Below the pieces are notes generated by a model. It saw only the letters and a list, made by a program, of their open reading frames with translations. It was not told the DNA's origin and made no database searches. Below are positions 42,832 through 55,075 of a DNA stretch of 64,000 nucleotides, piece by piece (within the stretch, counting starts at the first letter, position 1; the number at the start of each line of letters is the position of its first letter). Source of the DNA: Nephrocerus scutellatus. Lineage: Eukaryota > Arthropoda > Insecta > Diptera > Pipunculidae. A program made the translations under genes and the position numbers. The stretch is from NCBI GenBank assembly GCA_947095585.1, contig OX352763.1:44690010-44754009 (forward strand), read 5' to 3'.

Positions 42832-43794
42832 TCGGGTGTTTCAACAGGTGCGCTTCAACTTTTCTCCGATAGGGACGGCGAACGACGCCATATTTTTTAT
42901 TGTTCTTTTGTCATTTGGAAACTTCATTAGTATACATTTCATGATATAATATCAAGCTGACACAACAACTAAAGCCGTTTGACCATTTGAAGCGACGCCG
43001 ATTCGTGAATTGGGCTCAAACGCAAATCGAAAATGATGCAGATTTTCACCGAAAAATCATCTTCAGCGATGAGGCTCACTTTTGGCTAGAAGGATTTGTC
43101 AACAAGCAAAATATGCGTAACTGGGCAGAAAGCAACCCACACGTGATTCATGAGGCACCGTTGCATCCCGAAAAAGTTACTGTTTGGTGCGGATTACATG
43201 CCGGCGGCGTCATTGGGCCATATTTTTTCATCGACGATAACGATCGCCACGTTACTGTTAATGGAAATCGGTACCGCGATATTATAAACGATTTTTTTTG
43301 GCCGCAATTGAATGGAATGGACTTGGACGACATGTGGTTTCAGCAGGACGGGGCCACATGCCACACAGCACACGATACAATCGCGTTATTGAAGACTAAG
43401 TTCGATGAGCGTGTTATTTCGCGAAATGGGCCCGTCCAGTGGCCGCCGCGCTCGTGTGATTTGACACCTCTAGATTATTTTCTTTGGGGTTATGTGAAGT
43501 CATTGGTCTATGCCAATAAGCCGGCGACGTTGCAAGAGCTCAGAGCCAATATTGAACGTGAAATTGCTGGAATTTCGGCCGATTTATGCGAAAGAGTGGT
43601 TGAAAATTGGGTTCAAAGATTGGACTTCGTAAAACGTGCACGCGGTGGTCATGCAAAAGAAGTCGAGTTTCATACTTAAATGTATCATATGTATATATTC
43701 AAATTCGTTAATAAAAAAAAAGTTAGTTCAAAAGTCGAACAGTTTGTGTTTTATTCAAAAAAAAAAGTCTAAGTGCTCTTATCGAAAAACCCTT
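42832..43794 (+). mobile_element. Mariner-like element, DD41D type (copy A), internally deleted
   Basis: 963 bp flanked by TA on both sides. The ends TCGGGTGTTTCAACAG and (reverse) AAGGGTTTTTCGATAAG, both followed by CTT--ACTTTT, are imperfect inverted repeats of about 30 bp. The empty site is preserved in array copy 0 (GCAAGGTATATACTAAA, about 30996-31012). It carries only the C-terminal two thirds of a transposase. Confidence 0.85.
42987..43679 (+). CDS. Mariner-family transposase, N-terminally truncated (copy A)
   Basis: A 230-codon open frame. The catalytic residues fall in IFSDEAHFW (first D), WFQQDGATCHTA (second D) and LTPLDYFLWGYVK (third D). 41 residues separate the second and third, i.e. 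DD41D, the spacing of the 'rosa' mariner group first found in tephritid flies. Full-length mariner transposases have about 340 residues with an N-terminal helix-turn-helix DNA-binding region; that part is absent here, so the protein could not bind the ends by itself. Sequence upstream to the 5' end (42832-42986) is non-coding remnant. Confidence 0.85.
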   Translation: MKRRRFVNWAQTQIENDADFHRKIIFSDEAHFWLEGFVNKQNMRNWAESNPHVIHEAPLHPEKVTVWCGLHAGGVIGPYFFIDDNDRHVTVNGNRYRDIINDFFWPQLNGMDLDDMWFQQDGATCHTAHDTIALLKTKFDERVISRNGPVQWPPRSCDLTPLDYFLWGYVKSLVYANKPATLQELRANIEREIAGISADLCERVVENWVQRLDFVKRARGGHAKEVEFHT

Positions 43795-43817
43795 TATATA
43801 CTAAAAAATATATTTAC

Positions 43818-44574
43818 GTCGATTATAGAACTCGCCGGATCAACTGCGGAGGGAGTTTCATTCACTTTTGACGTTTTAGGTATTATAGAATACGTCGAAT
43901 GAAAAGTGAACGAATGACGGTAATGCAGTTCGAAAAATCGTATTATAGAATTCGCAATTGAAACGCACTTCATAGGAAAAGTTTCATCATAAATTCGCAT
44001 CAAAACCACTGCGGATTGATCTATTATCTAAGTCATTGATAATTGTTGTTCTAGTTTTTTTGCCATTGAGAATAAACAGTAAGTTTTGGATGATAATAAA
44101 CAGATTTAATTTGTTTTAAATACAATTTTTAAACAAATAAATTTTTTTTTATAGAAAACGTGCGACCAACCGGGCACAATTTGAAAAGATGGTTAGCCTT
44201 ATGTCAGAAAATCCATAATTAACACAATTTGTAATTAATTTCAGTTAATGTAATGTAAAAATGTAAACTTCAAATTCAAAGTAAAAGCGGCATTTCATTT
44301 GCCGAGGAATAAGGAATTCGAATGTCAAAATCATCAAAACAGCAGGTTTTCCTATTCAAAAGAAGGAATAAGATAGTGCAATTGTTGTTGTAATTCCTTA
44401 TTCCTCGGCAAATGAAATACAGCTAATTTTGACAGTTAGTGATACTACAGTTCCACTGCGAATCGATAAAATAGTTTTCCGGCGGATTCTATAATACAAA
44501 AAATTTCAAATGCGGATCGAATGCGGATTGAAGGAACTCCCGCCGCAGTAAATCCGGCGAGTTCTATAATCGAC
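43818..44574. mobile_element. Large TIR element 'GTCGATTATAG', array copy 1
   Basis: Same ends as 31028-32101. It lacks the 31270 MITE and is about 320 bp shorter. Confidence 0.7.
44287..44423. repeat. Palindromic 'CTCGGCAAAT' MITE, copy 3
   Basis: GGCATTTCATTTGCCGAGGA pairs with TCCTCGGCAAATGAAATAC. Nested in the large TIR element as in the other two blocks. Confidence 0.8.
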
Positions 44575-44583
44575 ATGATTTAT

Positions 44584-45505
44584 TAAATTCTCTATATTAA
44601 CTTCACTTGCCCGTGGGTCGGTCGTCGGTCGTCGGTCGTCGGTCGTCGGTCGTCGGTCGGTCGGTCGTCTGTCGTGGATTCTTGCGATCAATTTTTAACC
44701 CACTTCCCATGGCCCGATTTTATTGAAATTTTGCACACATGTGTATTTCCGGAGACAACACTCTATTCTATTCTATTCTATTAAATTTTGAGGCCCCTCG
44801 GGCTGCGGGGTCGGGGGGCTCCCAAACAAAAATTTTAAAAAATTTACCCGATTTTTAAACACATGTGTATACCCAATAAACAATACTTTTTCGAAAATTT
44901 GGTAGTGATCGGGTCCCGGGTTCGGCCACAAGGCCCTTATACATTTTTTAAATATCTATACTGGCATCAGATATTCGTCGCCCTTTATGGACTTTGTGCG
45001 GTGTGTGCTGCGCAGTCGGCTGCGCTGCATGGTTTTGGTGGTGGTGGAGAGAGAGAGAAATCTTAGCGCACGCACAAATGAACCCAGCAAATGAAACGAG
45101 ACATACATGTTTTATGCTTACTTCAACTTACATTTTTATTATATACTGAATTGTATTTTTATTGATGTCGTTTTTTTGTTGTCGATATCAACTTACAGAT
45201 AGAACAACAAGTTTTCACAATATTCTGTCATTTGGCGTTTTCATAAATTAGTTCAGAGCAGTCAAAGAGTTCTCAAGATAAATGTTCGTGTTTCTTATTT
45301 GCTCAGAGTATGAGCGCGCTCTAAGTGCTCAGAAAAAATGATCTGAGCTTTTTCAATTTTAACATCTGATGTCAAATGTTTGTTTCGATGATTTTCTCCT
45401 ACAATAAAAAAAAATGGCCCAGGATCGAGGGGCTCCCATATCAATTTCTGCGATTAGAGAATTTAGATGAAAAATTTTAATTTTTATGGGTTGTTTTTTT
45501 TTTAC
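44584..45505 (-). mobile_element. Helitron-like insertion present only in array copy 1
   Basis: Interrupts the sequence that reads through as CATGATTTATTTTTACAAGC at 32101 and 58824. In reverse orientation it shares TTCTCTATATTAACTTCACT, ATTTTTAACCCACTTCCCA and GGGGCTCCCA with the repeat at 23168-24090. It contains a minisatellite of GTCGGTC/GTCGGTCGTC units (44613-44668), a (CTATT)n run (44761-44781) and a (GA)n stretch near 45050. No gene. Confidence 0.6.
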
Positions 45506-46027
45506 AAGCTAAAAGGATAGAGGGGAATTCCGATCTACCATAGATAGAACGAACAGCCAAAAAATCAAACTGCGCCAGATTATTAATTAAAAAAAAGACA
45601 ATAGATCTGCAGGGCAAATATTAGGTCTGTGTTTTTGTTCAACCCGAGCGAGCAGTGTACGTCAAAAATTCACACGATTTCTTTTATTCCACTGGAAAAT
45701 TTTACTCCATTCTCTATGTTTTTTATTGTGGACCGTGCACGACACAATGTATAAACAATTTTCTTCTTTTTTACACTAAAGACTGAAATAAATATCAGCG
45801 TAAGGCAGAGTAAACCGGCATATACACAGGTCAAAAACTCATCAAGCTTGTGAGAGTGGATTAGTGACAATGAGACGCGTATACGTTGCGTGTTGTTGAT
45901 TGAAGCAAAATCAAAATGTTTAGCTTTTTGCGCAATCGGGTATTCAGCATTGACATTGGTGATTGCCTCCTTGATTTTCAAAATTTTACTGTCTCACAAT
46001 TTGCTAAATCCTACTTCTGACACCAAT
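45506..46027. other. Array-block sequence (copy of 32110-32717)
   Basis: Counterpart of the block left of the LTR, including the minus-strand open frame 45670-45981 with an insertion of about 45 bp relative to copy 0. Confidence 0.5.
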
Positions 46028-46091
46028 TGTTACGAAATTCAGGCTTTCGAGTTCGTAAAGGATTTTGCAAATAAAACACAACACTAGTTTA

Positions 46092-46732
46092 TCTATTTAT
46101 CTGTATATATATAAATCAATTGCTGTGCGTTAGACTGGCTAAAACTCGAGAACGGCTGAACCGATTTAACTAATTTTGGTGTTAAATTATTTGTGGAAGT
46201 CCATAAAAGGTTTAAAAGGTCAGCCCCGCTAGGTGGCGCTGGTATCGTTTTTTTCTGAAAATTCTTATTTATGGAACGATTTGGCTCAAATTCACACCAT
46301 ATAATATTTAAATAAAAAGAAAGTCGTTGACAAAATTTGGACGCGATAGGTGGCGCTGGTGTCTTTTTTTCCGAGGTGGGTCAGTGTGTATGAGGTCAAT
46401 GGGCGGGAGGTCAGTGGCTGTGAGTTCAGTGGGTGGTGGGTCAGTGTGTATAAGGTCAATGGGCGGGAGGTCAGTGGGTGTGAGTTCAGTGGGTGGTGGG
46501 TCAGTGTGTATGAGGTCAATGGGTGGGTGGTCAGTGGGCGGGAGGTCAGTGGGTGTGAGTTCAGTGGGCGGTGGGTCAGTGTGTATGAGGTCAAAGGGTG
46601 GGTGGTCAGTGGGTGGGTGTTCAGTGGGTGTGATGTCAGTGGGCGGGGGAGTGTGATGGTGCAGCCGGGAAACGTGGGTGCAAGTGGGCGTGGCGTCAGC
46701 GGGCGGGTAGCAAAGCGCCCGGGAACAGCTAG
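46092..46732 (+). mobile_element. Non-autonomous Helitron, array copy 1a
   Basis: TC start, hairpin GGGCG-loop-CGCCC, CTAG end at 46729-46732. The 15-bp minisatellite is longer than in copy 0 (about 46376-46650). Confidence 0.85.
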
Positions 46733-47267
46733 TCTATATATATAAAAATCAATTGCTGTTCGTTAGACTGGCTAAAACTCGACAACGGCTGAACCGATTT
46801 TACTAATTTTGGTCTTAAATTATTTGTGGAAGTCCAGAAAAGGTTTAAAAGGTGAATTCAGCCCCGCTAGGTGGCGCTGGTATCGTTTTTCTGAAATTAT
46901 TTATTTATGGAACGATTTGGCTCAAATTCACATGGAAGACATAACCTTACCGAATATCCGAAAAATCCCTATGATGACCATATAATATTTAAATAAAAAG
47001 AAAGTCGTTGACAAAATTTTTTACCCGATAGGTGGCGCTGGTGTCTTTTTTTCCGAGGTGGGTCAGTGTGTATGAGGTCAGTGGGCAGGAGGTCAGTGGG
47101 TGTGAGTTCAGTGGGCGGTGGGTCAGTGTGTATGAGGTCAAAGGGTGGATGGTCAGTGGGCGGGAGGTCAGTGGGTGGGAGGTCAGTGGGATGGGTTAGC
47201 CGGGAAACGCGGGTGTAAGTGGGCGTGGCGTCAGTGGGCGGGTAGCAAAGCGCCCGGGAAAAGCTAG
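46733..47267 (+). mobile_element. Non-autonomous Helitron, array copy 1b (head-to-tail)
   Basis: Its TC follows the CTAG of the previous Helitron with no base between. Same hairpin and CTAG end (47264-47267), then host TTAATTT. It contains an extra segment (CACATGGAAGACATAACC, about 46930) absent from the neighbour, so it is not a simple copy of 1a. Confidence 0.85.
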
Positions 47268-47983
47268 TTAATTTATAAAGAACATCTTTAATTCACAAAC
47301 AGTAATAATAACACAAGTTCACAATTTATGCTGGTGATAACTTTAAATGTACACAAGAACACTTTACAATAAATCTCTTCGGTAGTAGCTTAATCACTTT
47401 ACAAGAACTTTTACAACCGCACTGGTTTAATTCCTATTCAGTAATAATCTTACTTCAGCCTATCGCCTCTATTTATACTCAATCAAAAGCTTCCAGAAAC
47501 TTCCAGTATTGTAGACAGTAATATCCAGAAAATTGTATCCTTATTTCATTATTTACAACTTACGATACTTATATTCAATGAGTCTTCTTCTAAAAATAGA
47601 CTACATGTTCAATCATGTTCTTTTACAAAAACCGGGCAAACCGCACAAACCGGTTTGACTACTTGTTTGACCAGTACACAATGATTCAAACATGCAGGCG
47701 GTTACTTTTCAAATTTCAAATAATCGAATAGTGTTAGAGCCTAAAAGTATGCAACATTGGGATTTATTTTAGGATTTGAATTCTATTATATGAGCTACTA
47801 ACTACTTTTCGTAACAATATAATAAAAATATTAATTTTTTCGAAAGTAAGGGTATTTCCCATTTTCCCATTTCCATTTAGGGAAATTCTTATGCGAATCT
47901 TGGGTTCTTTCAACTGGTTTTAGACAAACCATACAAATTATAAATGTTGTTGTCTCGTCGTTTGTTAATGTATAATCATAATG

Positions 47984-48191
47984 TGCTATATTGCTTTGGC
48001 AAAGCCAGCTTGGCTTTACTTTAATTCTCAAGGCAACAGCTTTTGGTTTTACCGCCTTACGGTGAGCACCATAACTATAAAATGGCTTTAGTTTCTTAAT
48101 CCTAAAAAATTTTTGGATTTACTTTCGGCTTTATGCTTATGCGATTGTTGTTGTAAGCCAAGCTAGCTGGCTTTGCCAAAGCAATATAGCA
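47984..48191. repeat. Palindromic MITE, second copy of 34000-34207
   Basis: Same TIRs (TGCTATATTGCTTTGG) and the same position in the array unit. Confidence 0.75.
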
Positions 48192-49002
48192 ATTATTTAC
48201 TATCAAGGTTTACACAGTATTAGCGGTTAGAGCATGTCGAATTCTCCTGGCGGACACATTTTTTAATAAATGTACAAACAATTTGACAATTGAATTTTCA
48301 AGCAATTTCCTCCGTTGAGACAAATTACAAATGTAATTTTGCTTGTTTGTTGTATATTAATATTTTCCACTAGAGGTGCTACTCTACTTTTACAATCATC
48401 AATACCTTTTTTCGCGATTTTTGTTAATTTTGGATTGCTTTTTGAGGATCTGTAACAGATCGGCGTGTATACTGAAAGCACTACGTGTTTTTTACGTTGT
48501 TATAGTTATATCATTGCCGTAAAAATGCCATGATAACATATTATTTTAGACGATGACGACGAAGAAACAAGAAAATTAAAAATTTCTTTCTTTAGTAAAA
48601 ACTAATTGAATGGAAAATATCAATAGCAAAACGCCAACAATTGTTGAAGCTAGTAAATAAAGGGGTTAGTCTCCGAAATCAACCAGATCAGCGATGCTAT
48701 CGTTTCTCGAAACTGTGCTCAGATTTTTTCTAGGCAAATCGATCACGAAAGGTGTGTCGTTGTTGTATTTCGTGAAAATTGGGGTAAATCTCACAAGACA
48801 TTAAGATCTGATAGATGCGAATTTCGATCTATCGTAGACTAGGGAAAACGAAAAACGAGCCAAAAAATCAATCTGCGCCAGAATTTTAATGAATAAACGT
48901 CATGAGTTCCATTAATTGTTTTTTTAAACGTAAGTTGGATAACTTGACAGACATAACAGCAAACTGTTGGTACAAACAAAACACAAACCACCGTTAGTTT
49001 TT
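48192..49002. other. UTP6 copy B upstream region
   Basis: Counterpart of 34208-35030. No gene. Confidence 0.4.
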
Positions 49003-49233
49003 TGTCGTATTTTGTTTTGTTTTAGAAATCTGCGCTCGAGCTCAGATTTCTTCTCGAAAAAACATGAAAGCCGATAATCTTTTCTTTACATTGTTCTGCT
49101 GCATGTGTTGTTGTTGCAGTTAATGAAAAGAGTGGTAAATCTCACAAAATATCAAGAGCTGTTAGAGGGGAAATCCGATCTACCGTAGATTGGTTTTTTA
49201 GAAAAACGCTAGATTTAAAAAAAAAACACGACA
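49003..49233 (+). repeat. 'TGTCGT' MITE, array copy
   Basis: Counterpart of 35031-35262: TGTCGTATTTTG to AACACGACA. Confidence 0.65.
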
Positions 49234-49550
49234 TTAATAGTTCCAAATTTTGGGTTCAATGGCTTTTGGCTACTTGCTACTTTTAAAAGTAATAAAAATA
49301 AATAATTACAGATTTTTGTACGCACGTTTTAAAAATATCAAGACTTTAATTAGGCTATGCCAAAATTTATATTTGCTAAAAATTAAGCTTATGTGTGTTA
49401 CATCGATTAGAAATATCATTAATAGAGTTACAAAGATCTCACAATGCTTTTTGAATTATTCTAAAAATAAACAAACCTAGATTGAGTGCTGAAACTAATT
49501 GATTGACAACGTTAATTGTCGTATTGTCGATTTTCTTTGCTCTAGGCTAG

Positions 49551-49558
49551 TATAAAAA
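49551..49558 (+). promoter_or_regulatory. Possible TATA box of UTP6 copy B
   Basis: TATAAAAA in the same place as in copy A. Confidence 0.35.
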
Positions 49559-49651
49559 CCATCATTAATTGGAATATTTTATTTTAGTTCTAGTAAACTA
49601 TATATTTTATTTAAATTTAATTGTTGATAAGTATTAAAGTAATTCGACACG

Positions 49652-52600
49652 ATGTCAGAATATGTAGCTGCACAACAAGAAAGAACAATTTCGGAGTATG
49701 AAATGCTTCGGAAGTATAAAATAATGAATGATAACAATTTGAGGTTAGTAACGTTTATCTTTTTTTTTCTCCATACTAAAAATAAGTATATTTTACTCTC
49801 ATTGCCAAATGTCTAAAAGTGATTTCATTAAAAGACGAGAAGAATTTCAATACAAACTAAGCGGCAATAATAAATCCGTTGCAGTTTATGGGGAATATAT
49901 AATATTCGAAAAAAAAATCTTTACGTTAGTAATAAAATCGGAAGAGATTCACGGAGCCACACTGCTTAAGAGCTTAAAGACATCAATATTTAATAGAATT
50001 ATTCGCTTGTACCGCGAGGGTACGAAGAAGTATCCACTTGAATATCGATTTTGGGAGGCATACATAAAGTTTTGCAAAAAAGACTTGCCGCATGAAGTCG
50101 CTGGTATATATGAGAAATGTTTATTGGTAAGCATAGTAAAGAATGAAGAGGATGAAGAAGCATGAAAGGTTGGTCTTCTAAATGAATTGTTTATGATGGT
50201 TGTCATTGGAATTGTTAATGAATCGCATATTGTTTTTACTAGATGTACGCTGATTCCGTCGTAGCCCGACGTTGTGTTATTCGATAGTGACATTAAGGTT
50301 GTTTTTACTTCATTGGAATCAGTATCTTGGAAGTTAAATCTTGGGTTTATTTCGTTTATGGGGTGATAGTTGTTAATGGGATTGCAGATGTTGGTCAAGT
50401 AATAGTTTAAGTGGTTAATAATGTCTGTTCTATCTTTTATAACTAATCCGCATAAGATCATTTCATTAGGTTAGTGTGGCATTTTTGTATCCATATTTTT
50501 TGTTGTAGATTAGGAGATTAATTATTTGCCACATTTTTCTAGTATTGTTGGCTTGATTTGAAAGTAAAGCATTATAATATAATTTTTTTGCTTCTTTTAT
50601 AGTTTTGGTGGTTTTGTTACGTATATATTGGAATTGTTGTCGAATTGACGTTTCTTCTGGAAATGATTTCATTAGACGGTAGGTACGTTCTTTTATGTCA
50701 ATGAGGGACATTATTGCTCTATTCATATATGGCTTTAGATATCGTCTCCTAGCGTTTGTTGGTCTACTGATGGTATGAGTGTTTAGGTTGATTGTATCTT
50801 GAATGGTTTGGCTCAATTCAGAAAATTCCATGTTATTAGGCGGTAACTGAGATAGTGTTGTGATATTTTCAAAATTAATAAAGGTGGTTGAATGTATTGT
50901 ATTTGTTGGTGTTAGTGTGTTTTGTTTGAAATAGAGTAAGGCAATATTATGGTCTGAGATGGAGGTTTCGATTTGTGTTAGTTTGTAGTCGAATCGTAAG
51001 ATGTCTGAGAAAACGTGATCAATTATGGTACTGGATTGATTATCTCTTCTTGTAGGCATGTCGGTAGATAGAGAGTTAATTAGGCTGAAGCCATTTCGAT
51101 TTATCATTTTTTGATAGATATTGCTAATTGTGCCTTCATGGTTTAGTAAATTTATGTTAATGTCACCCATAGAGTTACAGTTTTTGTTTTGTTTGAGTAA
51201 ATTGTCTGAAATCGATGAAAGTAGCTGGATTATAGAGTTGTTGGGAGATCTGTATATGCCTCCGATATTTATGTTTAGGCTGGGTAAAGATACTAGAATC
51301 CAGTTGTTGAAACAATCTAAGTATTTATACACTAAATTGGATTCAGTGTTTATTTTGACGTATATACTTGTTCCCCCTCCATGACTAGTGACATCAGGGC
51401 TGGAATGTTGTACCATCACTTTCGTTCGGTACTATCAATTGAACAAATTTGAGTGATAGAAAAGTATTATTATCGCGAGTGTCGAAAGTCGATTCGAACG
51501 ATAATGATACTATTCTCTCACTCAAAATTTTTCAAGTGATAGTATCGAACGAAAGTGATGGTACAACATCCCAGCCCAGCTCTATATGAGTGATAACCAT
51601 TAAAACCATCGATGTTAAAGAAATCTCCTTCGTTTTCGAAAAACCAAGTTTCCGTAAGAATCAAAGCTATCACATTGGAGTGACAATTAACGAACTACTC
51701 AATTAAGTCAAGTTTGTTTCGAGCACTACGAGCATTCATATAAATTATTTGATTTTCATTAATTTCTATTTTTGGCTCTTGATTGTAAAAGTATTGTACA
51801 TTATATGTTTCTGAGAAATTGTGAAGATTTATGTCATCCTCTGTAATATTGTTTGTTCCTAAATAAGTATTCATTTAGATAAATAGATTATTGATTATAA
51901 GAATTTTATATAATGTGTGAATTCTGCTCTAAATGTAATGAGATCTATGTAGTGTATGAAAAATTTAATTTGGAAGTTTAAAATGTTGATAATAAAAAAA
52001 AATAAAGCTAAAATGTTATTAATTATATAAGTGAAGGATAGCTACTATGTTTGAATGTTGATTAAAGAATTTAGTATGCGTTGGATGTCATTTGGAGTCT
52101 TGATCCAGATTGATATATGGTATTCTTCGAACTTCTTGCGAACGAATATTTTTCCGTTGGAGCACCAGATATATTTCACCTTGTTAAGTAGCGCTGTTTT
52201 TGTTTAATTCAGAAGATTTTTGTTGATTGGGGTCAGTAGTTCTTTGAAGACAATGTACTTTGAATTTTTATTTGTTGTTATGTTGGTTGATGAGTTGATT
52301 TTTTCTGTTGATATTTTTATTTTTTTTTTTGTTTGGGTGAGTAGATTATTTCTTTCCAGTGTGTTTACAAAAGTTAGAATGATAGGGGGGTCTCGTTGTG
52401 TTTTGTTGGCTTGTTGATTGTTTCTGCTTGAGTTTTGAGGTTCAGGTATGGTTTTCCTTATTATTCGGTGGCAACTGGTTAATCCGGATATTGTTATATT
52501 TTGTGGATCCAAAGATATAGTATAGGGCATAAAAATGTTTAACTCCAGTTATGAATTATTGCTTTCAATGTATTACAGCACCATGGTGATCGTCCACATG

Positions 52601-54198
52601 TCTGGTGCTCTTCGATAACCTGGAATCACGAACACGGAATGAACATGGATAAAGTAAAACAGATCTTCATCCAAGCATGTCGTCGGCACCCTAAGTCGGA
52701 ACTAATATACTCTACATTCCTTGGGATTCTGCTTGAAGACACCGCCAATATGAATTCCTCAAAGACTTTTCTCAATGACACCACCTCTGAACAGTCTATC
52801 GGAATGGAGCGTATTGTTGCAGTTTTTAATTCAGCCAGAATAACTATCAGCGAACCTCCTTTTTTATTTTCCTTACTGAGCCAATGTGAAAAAGACAAGT
52901 ATCGTGTTTTTACAGTTCATCTACAAAAAATGATTCTCGATGATCTGATGAAACTATGTCCAGAAGATGAATATCTATGGGATACGTTGGCACAACGTGA
53001 GTTGCGTGGATTTTGTATGAGTGATTTGCAGCAATTGCCGCAAACCCAAATTAAGTCTGATCCTGGTGCAAAAGCTGACACCGTCGATGCGCCTGAAATT
53101 ATTGAGACAGAAGATCTGCATGAAGAAAAAGATGCGACAGATGACTATGAAGACGTAAAAGACCCCAACTTGGGTGGATGGTGGAAAAATCGCACAGCTA
53201 AGCGTCGCATAGAACTTTGCTCTAAGACTTATATTGTTGCTGTACGAACGGTAGGTGAAAGTAGAACGTTCATTTTGATGCATTAAATAAATTTTATATC
53301 GCTCTTTTTTACAGCTGAAAACTGCTAAAATGATGAGTTTCTACATTGATGCGATGTTAAAGCTAAATCAGGATATGTCCACACAGCCGGAAGTCAAGCT
53401 CAAATGTCTGGTAAATGCATTTAAAGAGGGTCACGAAGCTCGCATTATGAGTGAAGATCACTATTGTGCCCTTATCAAAATCTTTCTTCGGAATAAGTCA
53501 AGCTTACACGTGGCTCTAGAAATTCTTCCCATTGCAACAGAATTACATAATTCTCCAAAGTTGTACGAGTTGTGGCTTTCGATATATATATCGGAAAATT
53601 GTGAGCCAAAATTGTATGAAACATTCCGTTTGGCTATTCGTAAGCTGTCACCCACGCAAGCTATACCACTCTGGGCGACTGCTATTCACTTCTATCAAAC
53701 AAATTATGCTGATAAGGTTAACACTTTGCAAAGTCTTTTTAAGGAGGCTTGTCTTAACGTATCTTCAGAATTTGGAATATTCCGTGCTAAATATCTAGAT
53801 TGGTGTGTTGTTAATTTGAACATAGAAAAGACTAGAAGTCAGTACGATGAAATGACTAAATGTTCACCGTATTGCTTAAAGCTTCATCAAAGAATGGCAC
53901 AGATAGAGTCGTATGATGTATGTTTGTTGTTTTATTTTTCGTATAAATTGATTATTAGGTTATGTGTTTAATTTAGGTAAAGCCAAACATTGAACGCTGG
54001 AGGCTCTGCCACGAAAACGCTGCATATTACTCTGGTCAAACGTCGATTGAAGTTTGGATGGATTACATAAAATTTGAAAAAAATTATGGAGACCCAAAAC
54101 TGGTGACGGTTTTATATCAAAGGGCCAAAGAAACTCTTAATGCAGAGTTAGTGGCCGGTTTCATTGGACAAGAAATTCTTTTAGGTGCAAAAATGTAA
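49652..54198 (+). CDS. UTP6: UTP6, U3 snoRNA-associated protein 6 homologue (copy B)
   Basis: Exons 49652-49743, 49820-50126, 52579-53250, 53315-53917 and 53977-54198. All splice sites and the 631-residue frame are intact. It differs from copy A by two residues seen in exon 3: Lys to Asn (VAVF-K/N-SAR) and Thr to Pro (SEP-T/P-FLF). Both lie in the same HAT-repeat region. Function and motifs are as for copy A. The 971-bp upstream region, including the candidate TATA box, is also duplicated, so both copies could be transcribed. Whether both are used, or whether they are alleles placed in tandem by assembly, cannot be told from sequence. Confidence 0.9.
50166..52536 (-). pseudogene. CR1-like LINE in UTP6 intron 2 (copy B)
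   Basis: Same structure as copy A, with the RT-start frame open (TAC where copy A has TAA, near 50261), so the frame joins into a 170-codon run. Two other residue changes (Ser/Leu, Tyr/Phe) lie in the endonuclease. The frame's last residues (from NNSF) are intron/exon sequence read backwards. Confidence 0.8.
51397..51577. repeat. Palindromic MITE inside the LINE (copy B)
   Basis: Counterpart of 37426-37606, 181 bp, same 41-bp TIRs. Confidence 0.85.
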
Positions 54199-54298
54199 AA
54201 AATATTTGTCCTATGTATTTCCTTTCAAGTATTTAATGTGTTATAAAATGAAATATTTTACCTTAAAATCTTCTTAAAATGAGAACTGTTAGATATGA

Positions 54299-55075
54299 GC
54301 TGATTTTTGTTGTAGTTATTAAAATTCACTTACGCTTATTATAGAATTAAAATAAAAAATATAAAAAGTTTGGCTATTATGTTACTGATTATTGGTTCAA
54401 TTGCCACGATTTTAACAACATTTCTTGGTTCTTTTAGTTTGGGCACTGCATTTCTTTGCAACTGATTGGAACCATTGCTACCCCATAAGTTCTAATAACT
54501 TTCGTGAGAATCTCCTACTCTCCTAAATTCGTGAATTTAATAACTTCACCGAGTCTACTTAGCATAAAAGTAATGCTAGATTTGGCTTGGGCCCATTTTA
54601 ATTAAAAAGTTCACTCGCATGTTTATTGTGAAATTAAAATGATTTTATATAAAAACTGACTATTGTTTTACTGATTTTTTTTTTCTGGTACTATTTTTGT
54701 TACTTTTCTTGGTTCTTTTACGTATTTCGGGGCACTGCATTTCTGTGTTCATATAAGGTCTAATGACTTTCGGGGGATACCTCTACTCTAACCATGAAGA
54801 CTCGTAAATTTGATAAGCTTACAAGTCTACTTAGCATGAAAGTAATGATAGATTTTGGCGCAATTCAATTATAATCATATAAAGTTCTCTTGCATATTTG
54901 TTATAAAATTAAAATGATTTATATAAAAACTGACTATTGGTTTTCTGATTATTCTTTTATTAATGCACTTTCTGGTACGATTTTTGCTACTTTTCTTGGT
55001 TCTTTTACCAGTGTTTCGGGGCACTGCATTTCTGTCCAACTGACTGGAATCATTGGTACCCCATAAGGTCCACTC
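54299..55075 (-). repeat. Tandem decaying copies of the Csl4 last exon (copy B)
   Basis: The same three units as 40320-41220. A 116-bp deletion at about 54305 removed most of the fourth, partial unit. Presence in both array units shows that the small array is older than the 14-kb duplication. Confidence 0.75.

Larger units (their letters stand above)
46028..47816 (-). repeat. Gypsy LTR split by two tandem Helitrons, array copy 1
   Basis: TGTTACGAAATTCAGG to TTTTCGTAACA, with the primer site just before it. Carries Helitrons at 46092-46732 and 46733-47267. The inner part also lost about 45 bp near 47755 relative to copy 0. Confidence 0.8.
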
